A DNA stretch of 64,000 nucleotides from Myxococcales bacterium (GTDB lineage Bacteria; Myxococcota_A; Polyangia; Polyangiales; Polyangiaceae), in NCBI GenBank assembly GCA_004193285.1, contig SECP01000044.1, forward strand, positions 17,069 through 81,068, read 5' to 3'. The notes below the pieces were generated by a model. That model did no database searches, was not told the DNA's origin, and worked only from the letters and a program-made list of their open reading frames with translations. The stretch's first letter is position 1; each line of letters begins with the position of its first letter. Below are positions 45,526 through 55,147 of this stretch, in pieces. The position numbers and the translations under genes are program-made.

Positions 45526-46155
45526 CTACGCCGTCGGTCTGCGGCTGTGTCGCTTTTGGCCAGCCTCCACGTCCAGCCGCTCGAAGAAGCCTTGCACGGC
45601 GGCAAGCTCCGGCGAGGACACCGGAACCTCCGCCCCACGCAGTAGCTCCGCCAGCTCGTAGCAATGGTCGACCGAGGCTTGGAAGTAATCTTGATGACGC
45701 GAAGTGCGGCGCACGAGTAGCGCCTCCACGTCCGGCAGGACGCTCTTGAGCACGGGAAAGCGCCGCTCGAGCAGGCTCCAGGCTTTGAGAGGTACGAAGG
45801 ACTCGATGATGCCCGAGCGCCCCGGAAAGGTCGCCACGACCTCGCCGGTGCGGCTCCGCATCGTGAAATAGGCGAGCCCTCCCGGAACGCGCAGGTCCGC
45901 CCAACTGGCGTCATCGATCGATAGCCCGCCCAAGCGCGCCGCGCGGCGCTGGAGGCGCAGGTAGCGAGCTCCCTGGCGCTCCTGCTGCTCGGAAAACAGC
46001 GCCGCACACGAGCGGCAGGCGCAAAACACGCGGCGCGCATCCGGCTCGAGCAAGTGCTCGTGGTCGACGGAGATGGCCTCCGCGCAGAGCTCACACTCCT
46101 CGATCGGAGCTCCGGTCACGAAAGCGCGAAGCTTTGCCAGCACGGCATTCGTCAT
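45526..46155 (-). CDS. DUF5947-like protein
   Basis: 209 residues from ATG 46155. N-terminal Cys pairs (CELC and CACRSC) separated by ~24 residues probably bind zinc. The remainder (ESFVPLKAWSLLERRFPVLKS, PDVEALLVRR, DHCYELAELLRG) resembles DUF5947, a family seen near nickel-hydrogenase genes in actinobacteria and others. No hydrogenase gene is in the window, so it is an orphan here. Function unknown; a maturation or scaffold role has been suggested only from context. Confidence 0.62.
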   Translation of the reverse strand: MTNAVLAKLRAFVTGAPIEECELCAEAISVDHEHLLEPDARRVFCACRSCAALFSEQQERQGARYLRLQRRAARLGGLSIDDASWADLRVPGGLAYFTMRSRTGEVVATFPGRSGIIESFVPLKAWSLLERRFPVLKSVLPDVEALLVRRTSRHQDYFQASVDHCYELAELLRGAEVPVSSPELAAVQGFFERLDVEAGQKRHSRRPTA

Positions 46156-46346
46156 GCAGCTTTTTCCCTCTTCGGCCGAGCCACGCGCGAGCGCATGACC
46201 CGATCGAGCGAACCCCCAAGATACACGCGCGAGCGCGGAGCACGATAGCTTTCTCGATTTCCGAACGGATTCGATGGTTTTCGCCGGCACGGGGCTCGCG
46301 AGGCGCATTCGCAACGCTCGCAGTGCTAGAAAGCGGGTGGAGGGCG

Positions 46347-47888
46347 ATGCTGAGCTGCAGGCAAAAGCGAACAGCGGCGATGGCGGCGGCGCTCGCGGCG
46401 TGCGGCGCGCGCTCGGGCTTGCTCGACCCGCTTCAAAGTGAGATTTCCGGCGAGTCAGGCTCGGGCGGCAGCGGGGGGAGCGGCGGAGCAGCTGCGGGCG
46501 GCAGCGCAGCCTCCACGGGCGGCAAGGTGGGCGGCGGCGCAGCCTCCGCGAGCGGCAAGGTGGGCGGCGGCGGCGCCGGCGTTGCTGGGAGCGGGCAGGC
46601 GGGCGCGTGCTCGCTGCCCCTCGAAGACTGCCTAGCGGTAGAGCAGCCGGAGTGCCCAGGCTTGCGGCCGCGGTGCGAGGGGCGCATCGAGTTTCACGAG
46701 GTCTTCGAAACCAACGGGTATTCGTACGTCAACGACGTCGCCACGGGCCCGAGCGGCCGTGCTGCCATCACCGGCTATCATTTCGGGGAGACCTTCTTCG
46801 GCTCGCGCCACTTCACGACCGACTCCTTCCCAGGCGGGCGGCGGGAGGTAGCGTTCGTGGTTTCGTTCGACACCGCGCACGCGCTGGAATGGGTGTACCA
46901 GGATCCGGAGCAAAGCCATGGGGTGGCGCTCGCGTTCGCCGCGAACGGCGACGCGCTGGTGCACGCTCGGCACCTTGCTCCCTCCCCGACCGGCGCAGGC
47001 ATCTTCCCCGTGAATACGCTCGGGCAACAGCTTTGGCGCAAAGACTGGGGCACATCCAACCTCGTGCCGGTCGGGATCGCGGTGGATAACGACGGTCACG
47101 TTTGGTCCACCGGCAACGTTTACGGCCGCCTCGGCTATCCCGGTAGCGATCTGGACGCGCCAACCGCTCAGCAAGGCTATTTGCTCCAGACGGACAGCGC
47201 CGGCACGCTTCTCCAGGAGCTCTTCATCACCCCGCCCAGTTACGGCGTCAGCAACGTGCTCGACCTCCAGCTGGATGCGGAGGACGCGGTCATCACCATC
47301 GGGGAGGGGGACACGACCGACGGCCGGTTCTCGAGCTTCATCCGCAAGTTTTCCGCGAGCGGCGCGCCCCTGTTGCTGAAGGAGCTCGAGGCTCCCCTGC
47401 AGCTCAGCAGGGTCGTCGTGGATCGGCGGAGGCGCATCACCCTGGTCGGCTCGTTCCAGGGCACCTTCGAGCACGAGGGCTCGCGCTTCGAGAGCGACGT
47501 CCCCACTCTGCTCGTGGCGCAGTACTCGAGCGAGGGCGAGCTGCTCTGGCGAAAGACGTACGCGGGCCCGCTCGAGCCCACCGCGGCGGCGGTGGACCGG
47601 TTCGACAACCTCATCATCGCGGTCGCCGGTTCAGCGCTCGCTTTGCGCGATCGCTTGCTGGTCCCCGAGCATGGCTCGAGCGAGGCCGCGTTCGTGCTCA
47701 AGCTGCGCGCAGACGGCTCGGAAGTTTGGGCGCGGAAGCTGGACGGAGCCGTCACGCTGAGGGGCGCCGCCACGGACGCGTCCGGCCGAATCTGGCTCGG
47801 CGGCAACTTCGACGGCGAAGCGTGGCTAGACGAGGACGTGCTGAGCAGCCCGAATACGACCGGGCTGCTCGTGCAATTGAGCCCTTAG
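46347..47888 (+). CDS. Lipoprotein with Gly-rich linker and beta-propeller-like repeats
   Basis: 513 residues from ATG 46347, with GTGGAGGG just upstream. Lipobox ALAAC in the signal sequence, then a Gly/Ser/Ala linker that includes an imperfect 33-base direct duplication (46505-46570). The body has repeated blocks (GPSGRAAITGYHFGETFFG; VDNDGHVWSTGNV; TDASGRIWLGGNFDGEAWL) of the SBBP-type propeller seen in myxobacterial surface proteins. No catalytic motif. Converges with the DUF4139 gene with one base between. Confidence 0.78.
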   Translation: MLSCRQKRTAAMAAALAACGARSGLLDPLQSEISGESGSGGSGGSGGAAAGGSAASTGGKVGGGAASASGKVGGGGAGVAGSGQAGACSLPLEDCLAVEQPECPGLRPRCEGRIEFHEVFETNGYSYVNDVATGPSGRAAITGYHFGETFFGSRHFTTDSFPGGRREVAFVVSFDTAHALEWVYQDPEQSHGVALAFAANGDALVHARHLAPSPTGAGIFPVNTLGQQLWRKDWGTSNLVPVGIAVDNDGHVWSTGNVYGRLGYPGSDLDAPTAQQGYLLQTDSAGTLLQELFITPPSYGVSNVLDLQLDAEDAVITIGEGDTTDGRFSSFIRKFSASGAPLLLKELEAPLQLSRVVVDRRRRITLVGSFQGTFEHEGSRFESDVPTLLVAQYSSEGELLWRKTYAGPLEPTAAAVDRFDNLIIAVAGSALALRDRLLVPEHGSSEAAFVLKLRADGSEVWARKLDGAVTLRGAATDASGRIWLGGNFDGEAWLDEDVLSSPNTTGLLVQLSP

Positions 47889-47889
47889 C

Positions 47890-49380
47890 TCAGCAGTAGC
47901 GGAGCCGCACTTTGTAGGTGACCTTCGTCTTGCCGCGCGCGGGGACCTTCACGTCGAAGGTGAACGTGCCCGCGTCCTTTTTGACGTAGGGAATCGAGGA
48001 CTCGACGACGGTCCAGTCGCCGCCGATGGGCTCGTAATCTTCCACCACGACCGCGGTGTCCTTGTGGTTGCGGAGCTCTATCTCCCAGCTGCTCTCCGAG
48101 CTGCAGTTGCCGAGGGCGCGCCATTCGGTTTGCTTGCGGTCGCCCACGACGTCGAACGCTTCGCCCATTTTGACGCGAAGCTTTTCGTCGCGCGGGGTGT
48201 GGTCGATCTGGTCCTCACCGACGAACTGCTTGGCGCCGCTCTTGTCCGCCTTGTAGACGCGCAGCGTGCCCTTCGGTAGCGGGATGCCCAGCTTGCTCTT
48301 TTCGTCGTTCTTGAAGTCCAGGTAGACGCCGACCTTTTGGTTCGACTGAATCTGCCCGTACTGCCCACGGAACCAGTACTGCTGGCCGTAGAAGATGAGC
48401 TTCTTGTCGATGTTGATGCCGTCCGCCTCGAGCAGGCTGACCTGCTTCTGTTCGTTCTGCAGGATCGTGGTCGGGCGGCCCAGCGTGTACATGTGGTACT
48501 CGAACAGGCCCTGCTCGGCGAATTGCGCGCCGCCCATCGGCGGCGCCGCGGGCGCGGCCATGGCGGACTTGTACTGGCGCTCGGGCTGCACGCGGTTCAC
48601 GTCCCCCGCGACCAGCTTGAGCTCCGCATTCTTGTAGCTCGCGCCGGACTGATTGACGAGCGTGACCCAGCCTTGCAGCGAGCCCAGCGTGTCTTGCTCG
48701 TTGACGACGAGCACGTAGTCCGCGCTCCAGCTGAGGTTCTGGGTGATGTAGCTGACCTCCACCGTTTGCTGAGCCTTTTGACTCTGAACGAGCCACATCA
48801 GGGTTGGCTTCGCGATGAGGTTGTCTGGCACTTGGGAGAACGCGTAGCGAGCCGGGTAGCCGAAGGTGACCTCGCCGTTGAGCCGCAAGATGGGCTGCTG
48901 GTCGTTCACGCTGAGGAGCTCCGCGTCGGCCGCTTCTTCTTTGCCCGTCGCCTCGTGGTAGCGGTAGGTGCGGATCTTCTTGCCGACGAACTTCTCCAGC
49001 AGGGTCTGGGGGGTGAGCAAGTCGTAGCGGTAGTTTTGCTCGAGCACGCTGATCGCGCCGGGCGCGGTGAGGGACTTGATGGCGACGGTTTGCGGTTGAA
49101 TGTTGGCCGCTACGTCCCGAAACTCCAGCGCGACTTGGCCGATGCCGAGCGAAGCGAGCTCACGCACCTCGCGCACCACACCGAAGTTCTGGTTGTACAC
49201 GGTGAGGCTCACCGCTTTGCGATCCGCCTCCGTGGAGGTCTGCTGTGCGGGGAGCTTGGCGGAGGGGGCAGCCGCAACCGGCGGAGCGGGCGGCTTGCTC
49301 GCCTGCGCGAAAGCGGGAGCCGCCGAGAGCAGCGCGACGGAAGAAACGAAACCGCGAGCGAAAGTAATTTTCATGGCCAT
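47890..49380 (-). CDS. DUF4139-domain secreted protein (paralog 1)
   Basis: 496 residues. Signal peptide (ending SAAPAFAQ). The DUF4139 body includes YNQNFGVVREVRELA, LEQNYRYDLLTPQTLLEKF, SQVPDNLIAKPTLMWLV, SYITQNLSWSADYVLVVN and a C-terminal DYEPIGGDWTVVESS. It lies 11 bases after its paralog, which it resembles along the whole length. These proteins are seen in envelope and mucoidy-related contexts in other phyla; the biochemical role is unknown. The start is ATG 49380 or 49374. Confidence 0.85.
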   Translation of the reverse strand: MAMKITFARGFVSSVALLSAAPAFAQASKPPAPPVAAAPSAKLPAQQTSTEADRKAVSLTVYNQNFGVVREVRELASLGIGQVALEFRDVAANIQPQTVAIKSLTAPGAISVLEQNYRYDLLTPQTLLEKFVGKKIRTYRYHEATGKEEAADAELLSVNDQQPILRLNGEVTFGYPARYAFSQVPDNLIAKPTLMWLVQSQKAQQTVEVSYITQNLSWSADYVLVVNEQDTLGSLQGWVTLVNQSGASYKNAELKLVAGDVNRVQPERQYKSAMAAPAAPPMGGAQFAEQGLFEYHMYTLGRPTTILQNEQKQVSLLEADGINIDKKLIFYGQQYWFRGQYGQIQSNQKVGVYLDFKNDEKSKLGIPLPKGTLRVYKADKSGAKQFVGEDQIDHTPRDEKLRVKMGEAFDVVGDRKQTEWRALGNCSSESSWEIELRNHKDTAVVVEDYEPIGGDWTVVESSIPYVKKDAGTFTFDVKVPARGKTKVTYKVRLRYC

Positions 49381-49391
49381 TTTCCGGACAA

Positions 49392-50852
49392 TCAGCAGTA
49401 GCGAACACGAACCCGATAAGAAATTTTGGTAGCGCCCCGCGCGGGCACCTTCACGTCGAAGCGGAAGGTCCCCGCGTCGACTTTGACGAACGGCTGGCTG
49501 TGCTGAATCACCTGCCAGTCGCCGCCGACCGGCTCGCTGACTTCCACGGAGACCTCCGTGTCCTTGTGATTACGCAGCTCTACCTCGAACGATCCCTCAC
49601 CGGTGCAATTGCCGATCTGGGACCACTCCTTCTGCACTCGGTCACCCACCACGTCGAACGCGTCACCGACTTTGAGCTCGAGCTTCTCGTCGCGCGGCGT
49701 GTGGTCGATGGCGTCTTCGCCGAGGAACTGCAGCGCTCCGCTCTTGTCCGCTTTGTACAGGCGCACGGTGCCCTTCGGTAGCGGCATGCCGAGCCGGTTC
49801 TTCTCGCTGTTGTCGATGCTGACGAAGACGCCGACCTTCTGGTTTTGCGCCAGCTGCCCGTAGCGACCGCGGTAGAAGTAAGGCTCGCTCGCGAAGACTA
49901 GCTTCTTGGTGACGCCCACGCTCTCGGCGCTCAGCAGCGACACCTGCTTCGTCTCCTTGTCCAGCAAGCTCGTGGGGCGCTCCAGCGAATACAGGTGGTA
50001 TTCGAACAAGCCTTCTTCGCGGAACTGCGGCTTGTCCTCCGCGGCTTCTTCGCGCATCGCCATGTCGTAAGCGACGGGCGCGGGCGCGGGCGGCTGCACC
50101 CGGTTCACGTCCCCTGCCACGAGTCGCAAGGCCGCATTTTCGTAGCTGGTTCCACTCTTGTTATCGAGCGTGACCCAGCCGTTCAGGTCCGCTTTGCTAT
50201 CCGTGTCATCCAGCTTGAGCACGTAGTCCGCGCGCCAGTTCAGGTTTTGAGTGAGGTACGTCACCTCCACTTCCTGCTCCGCCCGGTCACTCTCCAAGAG
50301 CCAGACCAGGGTCGGCTTGTCGAGCAGGTTCGCGGGCACGTCCGCGAAGCCGAAGCGGCCTTGAAAGTTCGTCGTCACCTCGCCGTCGATGCGCAAGGTG
50401 ACGCCGCCCTCCACGCTGAGGACCTCGGCCGTCTTCTTCTCTTCCGTCCCCGCCTTTTCGTTGTAGCGGTACACGTTGATGGTGCGGCCCACGTACTTTT
50501 CGAGGAGCTTCGCCGGGGTCAGCAAGTCGTAGCGGTAGTTCTGCTCCAGCACCTCGAAGAGCGCGCCTCGAGTCACGCTGTGCAGGCGCACGGTCTCCGG
50601 CTGAATGTTGGCGGAGACGTCTTTGAACGAGAGCTCTACCCGGCCGGGGCTCAGCTTCAGCCGGCGCGTGTCGCGAACGACTCCGAAGTTTTGGTTGTAG
50701 ACGGTGACCGCCACCGCCTTCCGATCCGCCTTGTCGCTCTGACGGGAGACGGCCGGTCCCGCTGACGGTGGCTTGGCCTCCAGCTGGCAGCCGGTCAGTA
50801 AACCGGCGACGGCCAGCGCGCCCCGGGCCCGTGGACCAATTTGAAGCATCAT
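49392..50852 (-). CDS. DUF4139-domain lipoprotein (paralog 2)
   Basis: 486 residues from ATG 50852 (ATG at 50849 is equally possible), with a plausible GGAG-type site upstream. Lipobox LLTGC. Same DUF4139 landmarks as paralog 1: YNQNFGVVRDTRRLK, LEQNYRYDLLTPAKLLEKY, VPANLLDKPTLVWLLES and SEPVGGDWQVIQHS, with about half the residues visibly identical by eye. Being a lipoprotein where paralog 1 has a cleavable signal suggests the two may sit in different envelope places. The 219-base gap to the divergent cytochrome gene at 51072 is the likely promoter region. Confidence 0.85.
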   Translation of the reverse strand: MMLQIGPRARGALAVAGLLTGCQLEAKPPSAGPAVSRQSDKADRKAVAVTVYNQNFGVVRDTRRLKLSPGRVELSFKDVSANIQPETVRLHSVTRGALFEVLEQNYRYDLLTPAKLLEKYVGRTINVYRYNEKAGTEEKKTAEVLSVEGGVTLRIDGEVTTNFQGRFGFADVPANLLDKPTLVWLLESDRAEQEVEVTYLTQNLNWRADYVLKLDDTDSKADLNGWVTLDNKSGTSYENAALRLVAGDVNRVQPPAPAPVAYDMAMREEAAEDKPQFREEGLFEYHLYSLERPTSLLDKETKQVSLLSAESVGVTKKLVFASEPYFYRGRYGQLAQNQKVGVFVSIDNSEKNRLGMPLPKGTVRLYKADKSGALQFLGEDAIDHTPRDEKLELKVGDAFDVVGDRVQKEWSQIGNCTGEGSFEVELRNHKDTEVSVEVSEPVGGDWQVIQHSQPFVKVDAGTFRFDVKVPARGATKISYRVRVRYC

Positions 50853-51071
50853 GTTCACTCTCAACTCCGCACCCTCCCGACGCTTACACCCACGAGAAAG
50901 ATCTATGAAATTCGCAAGTTTCTGTGTCGTTGTAACCCAGAGGGGATGTGCGCGTCGCCTGCGGTAGGAAAGAGTGTTGGATAACTCACGCAACTGGGTT
51001 GCCGTCCGGCTGCAAATCGTCCAAACCAAGGCCGTCCCGCACTTTTTAGGTTTAGGAGCCGACGAGCCAAG

Positions 51072-51845
51072 ATGAAGAAGATGCACTGGTTGGGAGTTAT
51101 CGCGACGAGCCTCATTACTGCGAGCACGTTGGCAGGCTGTTCAGGCGATGACGCACCGCCGGTCAGCGCCGGCGGCACCGGTTCCGGTGCTGGTCCGGCC
51201 ACGGCTGGAACGGGCACCTCCGGTTCTGGCACCGCTGGAACGGGCACGGGCGGTACCGGCGCCGGCGGCACGGGCAGCAGCAACGTGGGCGTTCAACTAA
51301 CGGGCCCCGCTGCCTACACACTTCTGACGGCTGCAGAGGCTCCGGCGGGCGCCGCAGCCCCCGCTGGCTACACCGCCGCGACCACCTCGTGCGCCACCTG
51401 CCACGGAGCCAATGGCCAGGGCGTGGACTTCCTCGCTCCCGAGATCCGCCACACCCCAGCCGACTTCTTCAAGGGCGTGGTCCGCGCGGGCCGCAAGGAC
51501 CACACGGGCGCCCCCACCGGCATGACCTCGTTCGGCATGGATAAGATCACTGACGCGGACCTGGATGCGGTCTCGGCGTGGCTGATCGGTTTGCCCAAGC
51601 CAACCACGGGTGAGGGCCTCTACCACTCGATGTGCGCCAACTGCCACGGCCCGAAGATGCCGACCGGCGGCGGCTCGCCGATCAAGATCCAGGGCGCCTC
51701 TATCGCCAACGTGGACAAGTTCGTGCGCATGGGCGGCAGCGGGACGGACGTGAACGACCGTTTGAAGTACATGCCCAAGTACGACACGACGCTCCTCACC
51801 GAAGAAGAGCTCGGCAAGATCAAGATGTTCATCGGCGCGATGTAA
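51072..51845 (+). CDS. Di-heme cytochrome c lipoprotein
   Basis: 257 residues. Lipobox LAGC, Gly/Thr/Ser linker, then two CxxCH heme motifs: SCATCHG (about residue 116) and NCHG in MCANCHGPKMP (about 190), each followed by plausible Met axial ligands (GMTSFGMDK; KYMPKYD). The length and two-heme layout resemble envelope electron-transfer or oxidase-associated cytochromes. It starts the row with the DUF1592 and DUF1552 genes, so it may carry electrons to or from them. Confidence 0.88.
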   Translation: MKKMHWLGVIATSLITASTLAGCSGDDAPPVSAGGTGSGAGPATAGTGTSGSGTAGTGTGGTGAGGTGSSNVGVQLTGPAAYTLLTAAEAPAGAAAPAGYTAATTSCATCHGANGQGVDFLAPEIRHTPADFFKGVVRAGRKDHTGAPTGMTSFGMDKITDADLDAVSAWLIGLPKPTTGEGLYHSMCANCHGPKMPTGGGSPIKIQGASIANVDKFVRMGGSGTDVNDRLKYMPKYDTTLLTEEELGKIKMFIGAM

Positions 51846-51982
51846 ATCCTGTGGTGCGGTCAGTGGCCGGTGCTCGCCGGCCACTGATTGGCTCGACTTC
51901 ACGCGTCTCCGGACCCCGGGTCCGAGCCTAGGACGCGCGATTGTTCCAAGACCCAGCCGGCTGGGTTGGCCATGATCCTGCC

Positions 51983-53617
51983 GTGGCAGATCGATGGACG
52001 CGCGGGCGGGCGCTGCTGTACGTGCTGTGCGCGCTGGGGTGCACGGGGCAGAGCTGGTCCCCGGTGGCGGAGCAGGAGCCAGGGCTCGACCCGGGTACCA
52101 AGGGCATTCACCGGCTGAACCGCGCCGAGTACAACGCGACGGTCGCGGACGTGCTGCTGACCAAGTTGGAGCCGGCGAGCGCGAGCTGGCGTGAAGGCGA
52201 GCTGGCCGGCTTCGACAACATGGCCTCCGTGCTCGGAGTCGACGAGGAGCAGTACGGGCGCTACTTCGCGGCCGCGAAGGCGCTCGCTTCCGACGTCATG
52301 GAGTCCGAGGAGCGTCGCGCTCGCTTCGTCGTGTGTGACCTGAGTGAGGCTGGTTGCTTTCGGACCTGCCTCGAGCGCGCTGGGCTACGGCTGTTCCGTC
52401 GCCCGCTGACCAGCGAAGAGCTCGACACCTACTCCAAGGTTTACACCGGTGCGCTCACGCTCGGCGACGCGCCTTCAGACGCGTTTCAGCTCGTGCTCCA
52501 AGCGCTGCTCTCCAGCCTGCAGTTCCTGTACCGAGTGGAGCTCGACTCGGCGGATACGGCGCGGCGCGCCCACGAGCTAGATGGGTTCGAGCTCGCGAGC
52601 CGCCTTTCCTACTTCCTGTGGAGCAGCGCGCCGGATGACGCCCTGCTGCAGGCCGCGGCGGATGGCACGTTGCGTGAAGAGGCGAACCTCGTCGCGAGTG
52701 TGGAGCGGATGCTCGGCGATCCCAGAGCCGCGCGCTTCGTCGAGCGGTTTGCAGGCCAATGGCTGGGTGCTCGCCTCGTGCTGTCGCACCCGGTCTCTAC
52801 GGACTTTTATCGCTGGTCGCCAGAGGTGGCGCGCGCCGCGGGCGAGGAGATGACCCTGTACTTCGAGGAGTTTCTGAGGACCGACCGCTCGTGGCTGGAG
52901 TTTCCGAAAGCGGACGTGAACTTCGTGACGGAGGGGCTCTCCTACCTTTACGGTATCGACGTGCCGGTCGGGCCGCGGGTGCGCGTCGAGCACTCCGCGG
53001 ATGGGCGCGCCGGTTTCTTCGGTTTGGCCGGCTTTCTGGCCCTCTCGTCTTTCGACCGGCGCACTTCGCCCTCGCTACGCGGCCGCTGGATCTCGAGCAA
53101 CTTGCTGTGCGCGGAGCCACCGCCGCCGCCGCAGAACGTGCCCACGCTCGGCGTGACTGGCAGCGCGACCGAGGCAGCAAATGTTCGGCAGGTCTTGGAG
53201 CAACATCGGCAGAACCCCGGTTGCTCGGGGTGCCATGAGCTCTTCGATCCGTATGGGATCGCGCTCGAGGAGTACGACGCCATCGGGCAGCACCGCACCG
53301 CGTACGAGGATGGCTCGCCGGTCGATGTCACGGCACGCTTGCCTGCGTCCGAGCACTATCCGGAGGGGTTGAGCTTCGAGGGCTCGAGCGGCTTGGCGGA
53401 GGTCGTCGCGGCGGATCCTCGGTTCGGAGCGTGCCTCGCGCAAAAGCTGCTGACGTATGGCCTTGGCAGAACCGTCACGCCGGGAGATGCGCCAGTGCTG
53501 ACCGCGCTCGTGGAGCGCTGGCGAGCGCCGGGGGCGGTGCCTTCCGTGCGACGGCTGATCCGCGAGCTGGTGCTGAGCGAAGCATTTCGGTTCCGACGCG
53601 CGGAGGGCTCGCCATGA
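51983..53617 (+). CDS. DUF1592-family secreted protein (lipoprotein, heme-type motif)
   Basis: 544 residues from GTG 51983 (frame open to 51941). Signal with lipobox LCALGC. The body shows family landmarks in order: HRLNRAEYNATVADVL (DUF1587-like), ELASRLSYFLWSSAPDDALL and AGQWLGARL (DUF1592), ASVLRGRWI-like SLRGRWISSNLLC with a CSGCHELFDPYGIALE motif (DUF1588), and a C-terminal LTYGLGRTVTPGD (DUF1585). CSGCH is a c-type heme motif. Typical of planctomycete/myxobacterial envelope electron-transfer or hydrolytic complexes of unknown reaction. Its stop overlaps the DUF1552 start (ATGA). Confidence 0.87.
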   Translation: MADRWTRGRALLYVLCALGCTGQSWSPVAEQEPGLDPGTKGIHRLNRAEYNATVADVLLTKLEPASASWREGELAGFDNMASVLGVDEEQYGRYFAAAKALASDVMESEERRARFVVCDLSEAGCFRTCLERAGLRLFRRPLTSEELDTYSKVYTGALTLGDAPSDAFQLVLQALLSSLQFLYRVELDSADTARRAHELDGFELASRLSYFLWSSAPDDALLQAAADGTLREEANLVASVERMLGDPRAARFVERFAGQWLGARLVLSHPVSTDFYRWSPEVARAAGEEMTLYFEEFLRTDRSWLEFPKADVNFVTEGLSYLYGIDVPVGPRVRVEHSADGRAGFFGLAGFLALSSFDRRTSPSLRGRWISSNLLCAEPPPPPQNVPTLGVTGSATEAANVRQVLEQHRQNPGCSGCHELFDPYGIALEEYDAIGQHRTAYEDGSPVDVTARLPASEHYPEGLSFEGSSGLAEVVAADPRFGACLAQKLLTYGLGRTVTPGDAPVLTALVERWRAPGAVPSVRRLIRELVLSEAFRFRRAEGSP

Positions 53618-55077
53618 AGCGCAGGAGCGAGCGCCTCGCCTCCCGTCGCGCAGTCCTGCGAGGGCTCGGCGTCGCTTTGACTCTGCCATGGCTGGAGTCA
53701 CTCGCGCCGCGGCCGCTGCGGGCGCAGAATCTGGAGCTACCCCGCCGATTTTTGCCGATTTTCATGCCCAATGGCGCCTCCGAATGGTGGCGGCCGCTCG
53801 CAGAAGGTCAGGGCGCAAAGTGGCAGCTTTCGTCCGTGCTCGAGCCTTTTGGAGCGCTGAAGAACAAGCTGCAAATCCTGACCGGCCTGGAGAATGGGTC
53901 CGTCTTCAACGTGGACGGCGGTCCCTCGGTGGAGCCTTCCCACGGTCGGTTGGCTGGCGCCTGGCTCACTTGCATGGACGCCGCTGCCGAGAGGGCCAAG
54001 CAAGGCCTGGCGGAGGTCAACGGCGTCTCGGTGGACCAGCTGCTCGCGAGTCACCTCACCGCCGGTGGCCGCACGGCGCTCCCTTCCCTTCAGGTGGGGC
54101 TGTCCACACCGCTCGGCGGCTGCGATGGCGAGCCGTGCTCGAACAGCCGAAGCGTGTCTTGGGCGAGCGCGACGCAGCCCATGTACAAGAAAGTCGATCC
54201 ACTCGAGATTTTCGAGGCGCTGGTCGGCGTGCTCCACGGGACGAACGGCGGGGGCGAAGACGAAGCTCGCAAGCGCGTCGCTCGAGACAAGAGCGTGCTG
54301 GACGCGGTTTTGGAGAGCGCGCAGCAAACGCGGCAGCGGCTCGGCAGCAGTGACCGCTTGCGGCTCGAAGAGTTTCTGACCTCGGTGCGGGCGGTCGAGC
54401 AGCGGGCGACCACGGTGTCGGCGAGCATGGGAGGCCGCGCTTGCTTCCCCCACACCCCACCCGAGGTGGCTCGCGTCGAGCAGGCTTCCGCCGCTCCTCG
54501 GCAGACGACCGCCACTTACGAAAAGGGAGCCCACGCCGACGCGGTGAGCGACCTCGTCGCGATGGCTTTCGAGTGCGACGTCACCCGCGTCGTTTCGTAC
54601 ATGCTGGAGGACGAGCGTTCAGAGTTCACGTACGACCACGTGGAGGAGCGCGCTTTCAGCGCGGAGAGCTCCAAGCCGAAGGGGGGCCGCTGCCCCGAGT
54701 ACCACTTGGCCCAGCACATGGCCGGCGACGCATTTGCCACCATCACTTGGTGGAACGTCGGCAAGGTAGCGGAGCTGTGCCGCAAGCTGGATTCCATCCA
54801 GGAGGCGCCCGGCGTGAGCGCGCTGGACAGCTGCGTCGTCCTGCTCGGCGGCTGCATGCAGGGCGGGACGCACCGAGCCGACCAGCTCCCCATCGCGCTA
54901 GTCGGCGGCAAAAACCTAGGGCTCAGTAACGACCAGCACCTGGTGCTGGACCGGCGCCCGCTCCGCGACTTGTACCTCACGCTACTGAACGACGTCTTCG
55001 GAGCCGACATCGCCTCGTTCGGGCAGGACCTCACCGGCGCCCCTCACCGAAGGATTGCGCAGCTCCTGAACGCCTGA
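53614..55077 (+). CDS. DUF1552-family Tat-exported protein
   Basis: 487 residues from ATG 53614, coupled to the DUF1592 gene. The N-terminus reads SRRAVLRGLGVALTLPW, a twin-arginine (Tat) signal, so it is exported folded, possibly with cofactor. DUF1552 landmarks include RRFLPIFMPNG, SLQVGLSTPLGGCDG and VVSYMLEDERSEF. It always seems to accompany DUF1592 proteins, so the two likely form one complex. The reaction is unknown. Confidence 0.88.
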   Translation: MKRRSERLASRRAVLRGLGVALTLPWLESLAPRPLRAQNLELPRRFLPIFMPNGASEWWRPLAEGQGAKWQLSSVLEPFGALKNKLQILTGLENGSVFNVDGGPSVEPSHGRLAGAWLTCMDAAAERAKQGLAEVNGVSVDQLLASHLTAGGRTALPSLQVGLSTPLGGCDGEPCSNSRSVSWASATQPMYKKVDPLEIFEALVGVLHGTNGGGEDEARKRVARDKSVLDAVLESAQQTRQRLGSSDRLRLEEFLTSVRAVEQRATTVSASMGGRACFPHTPPEVARVEQASAAPRQTTATYEKGAHADAVSDLVAMAFECDVTRVVSYMLEDERSEFTYDHVEERAFSAESSKPKGGRCPEYHLAQHMAGDAFATITWWNVGKVAELCRKLDSIQEAPGVSALDSCVVLLGGCMQGGTHRADQLPIALVGGKNLGLSNDQHLVLDRRPLRDLYLTLLNDVFGADIASFGQDLTGAPHRRIAQLLNA

Positions 55078-55147
55078 GCGAGCTCACTGGCCCGTCTGGG
55101 CGCCGCGCCCTTGCCGGCCACGGCTGCCCCGCGGTATTGACGGCGCC

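Noticed and set aside
50934..51000. AACCCAG ... CTGGGTT inverted repeat
   Set aside because: 53-base spacer and only 7-bp arms; not convincing as operator or hairpin.
55098..55110. GGGCG/CGCCC small hairpin after the DUF1552 gene
   Set aside because: 5-bp stem with 3-base loop and no T tract; common in GC-rich DNA.
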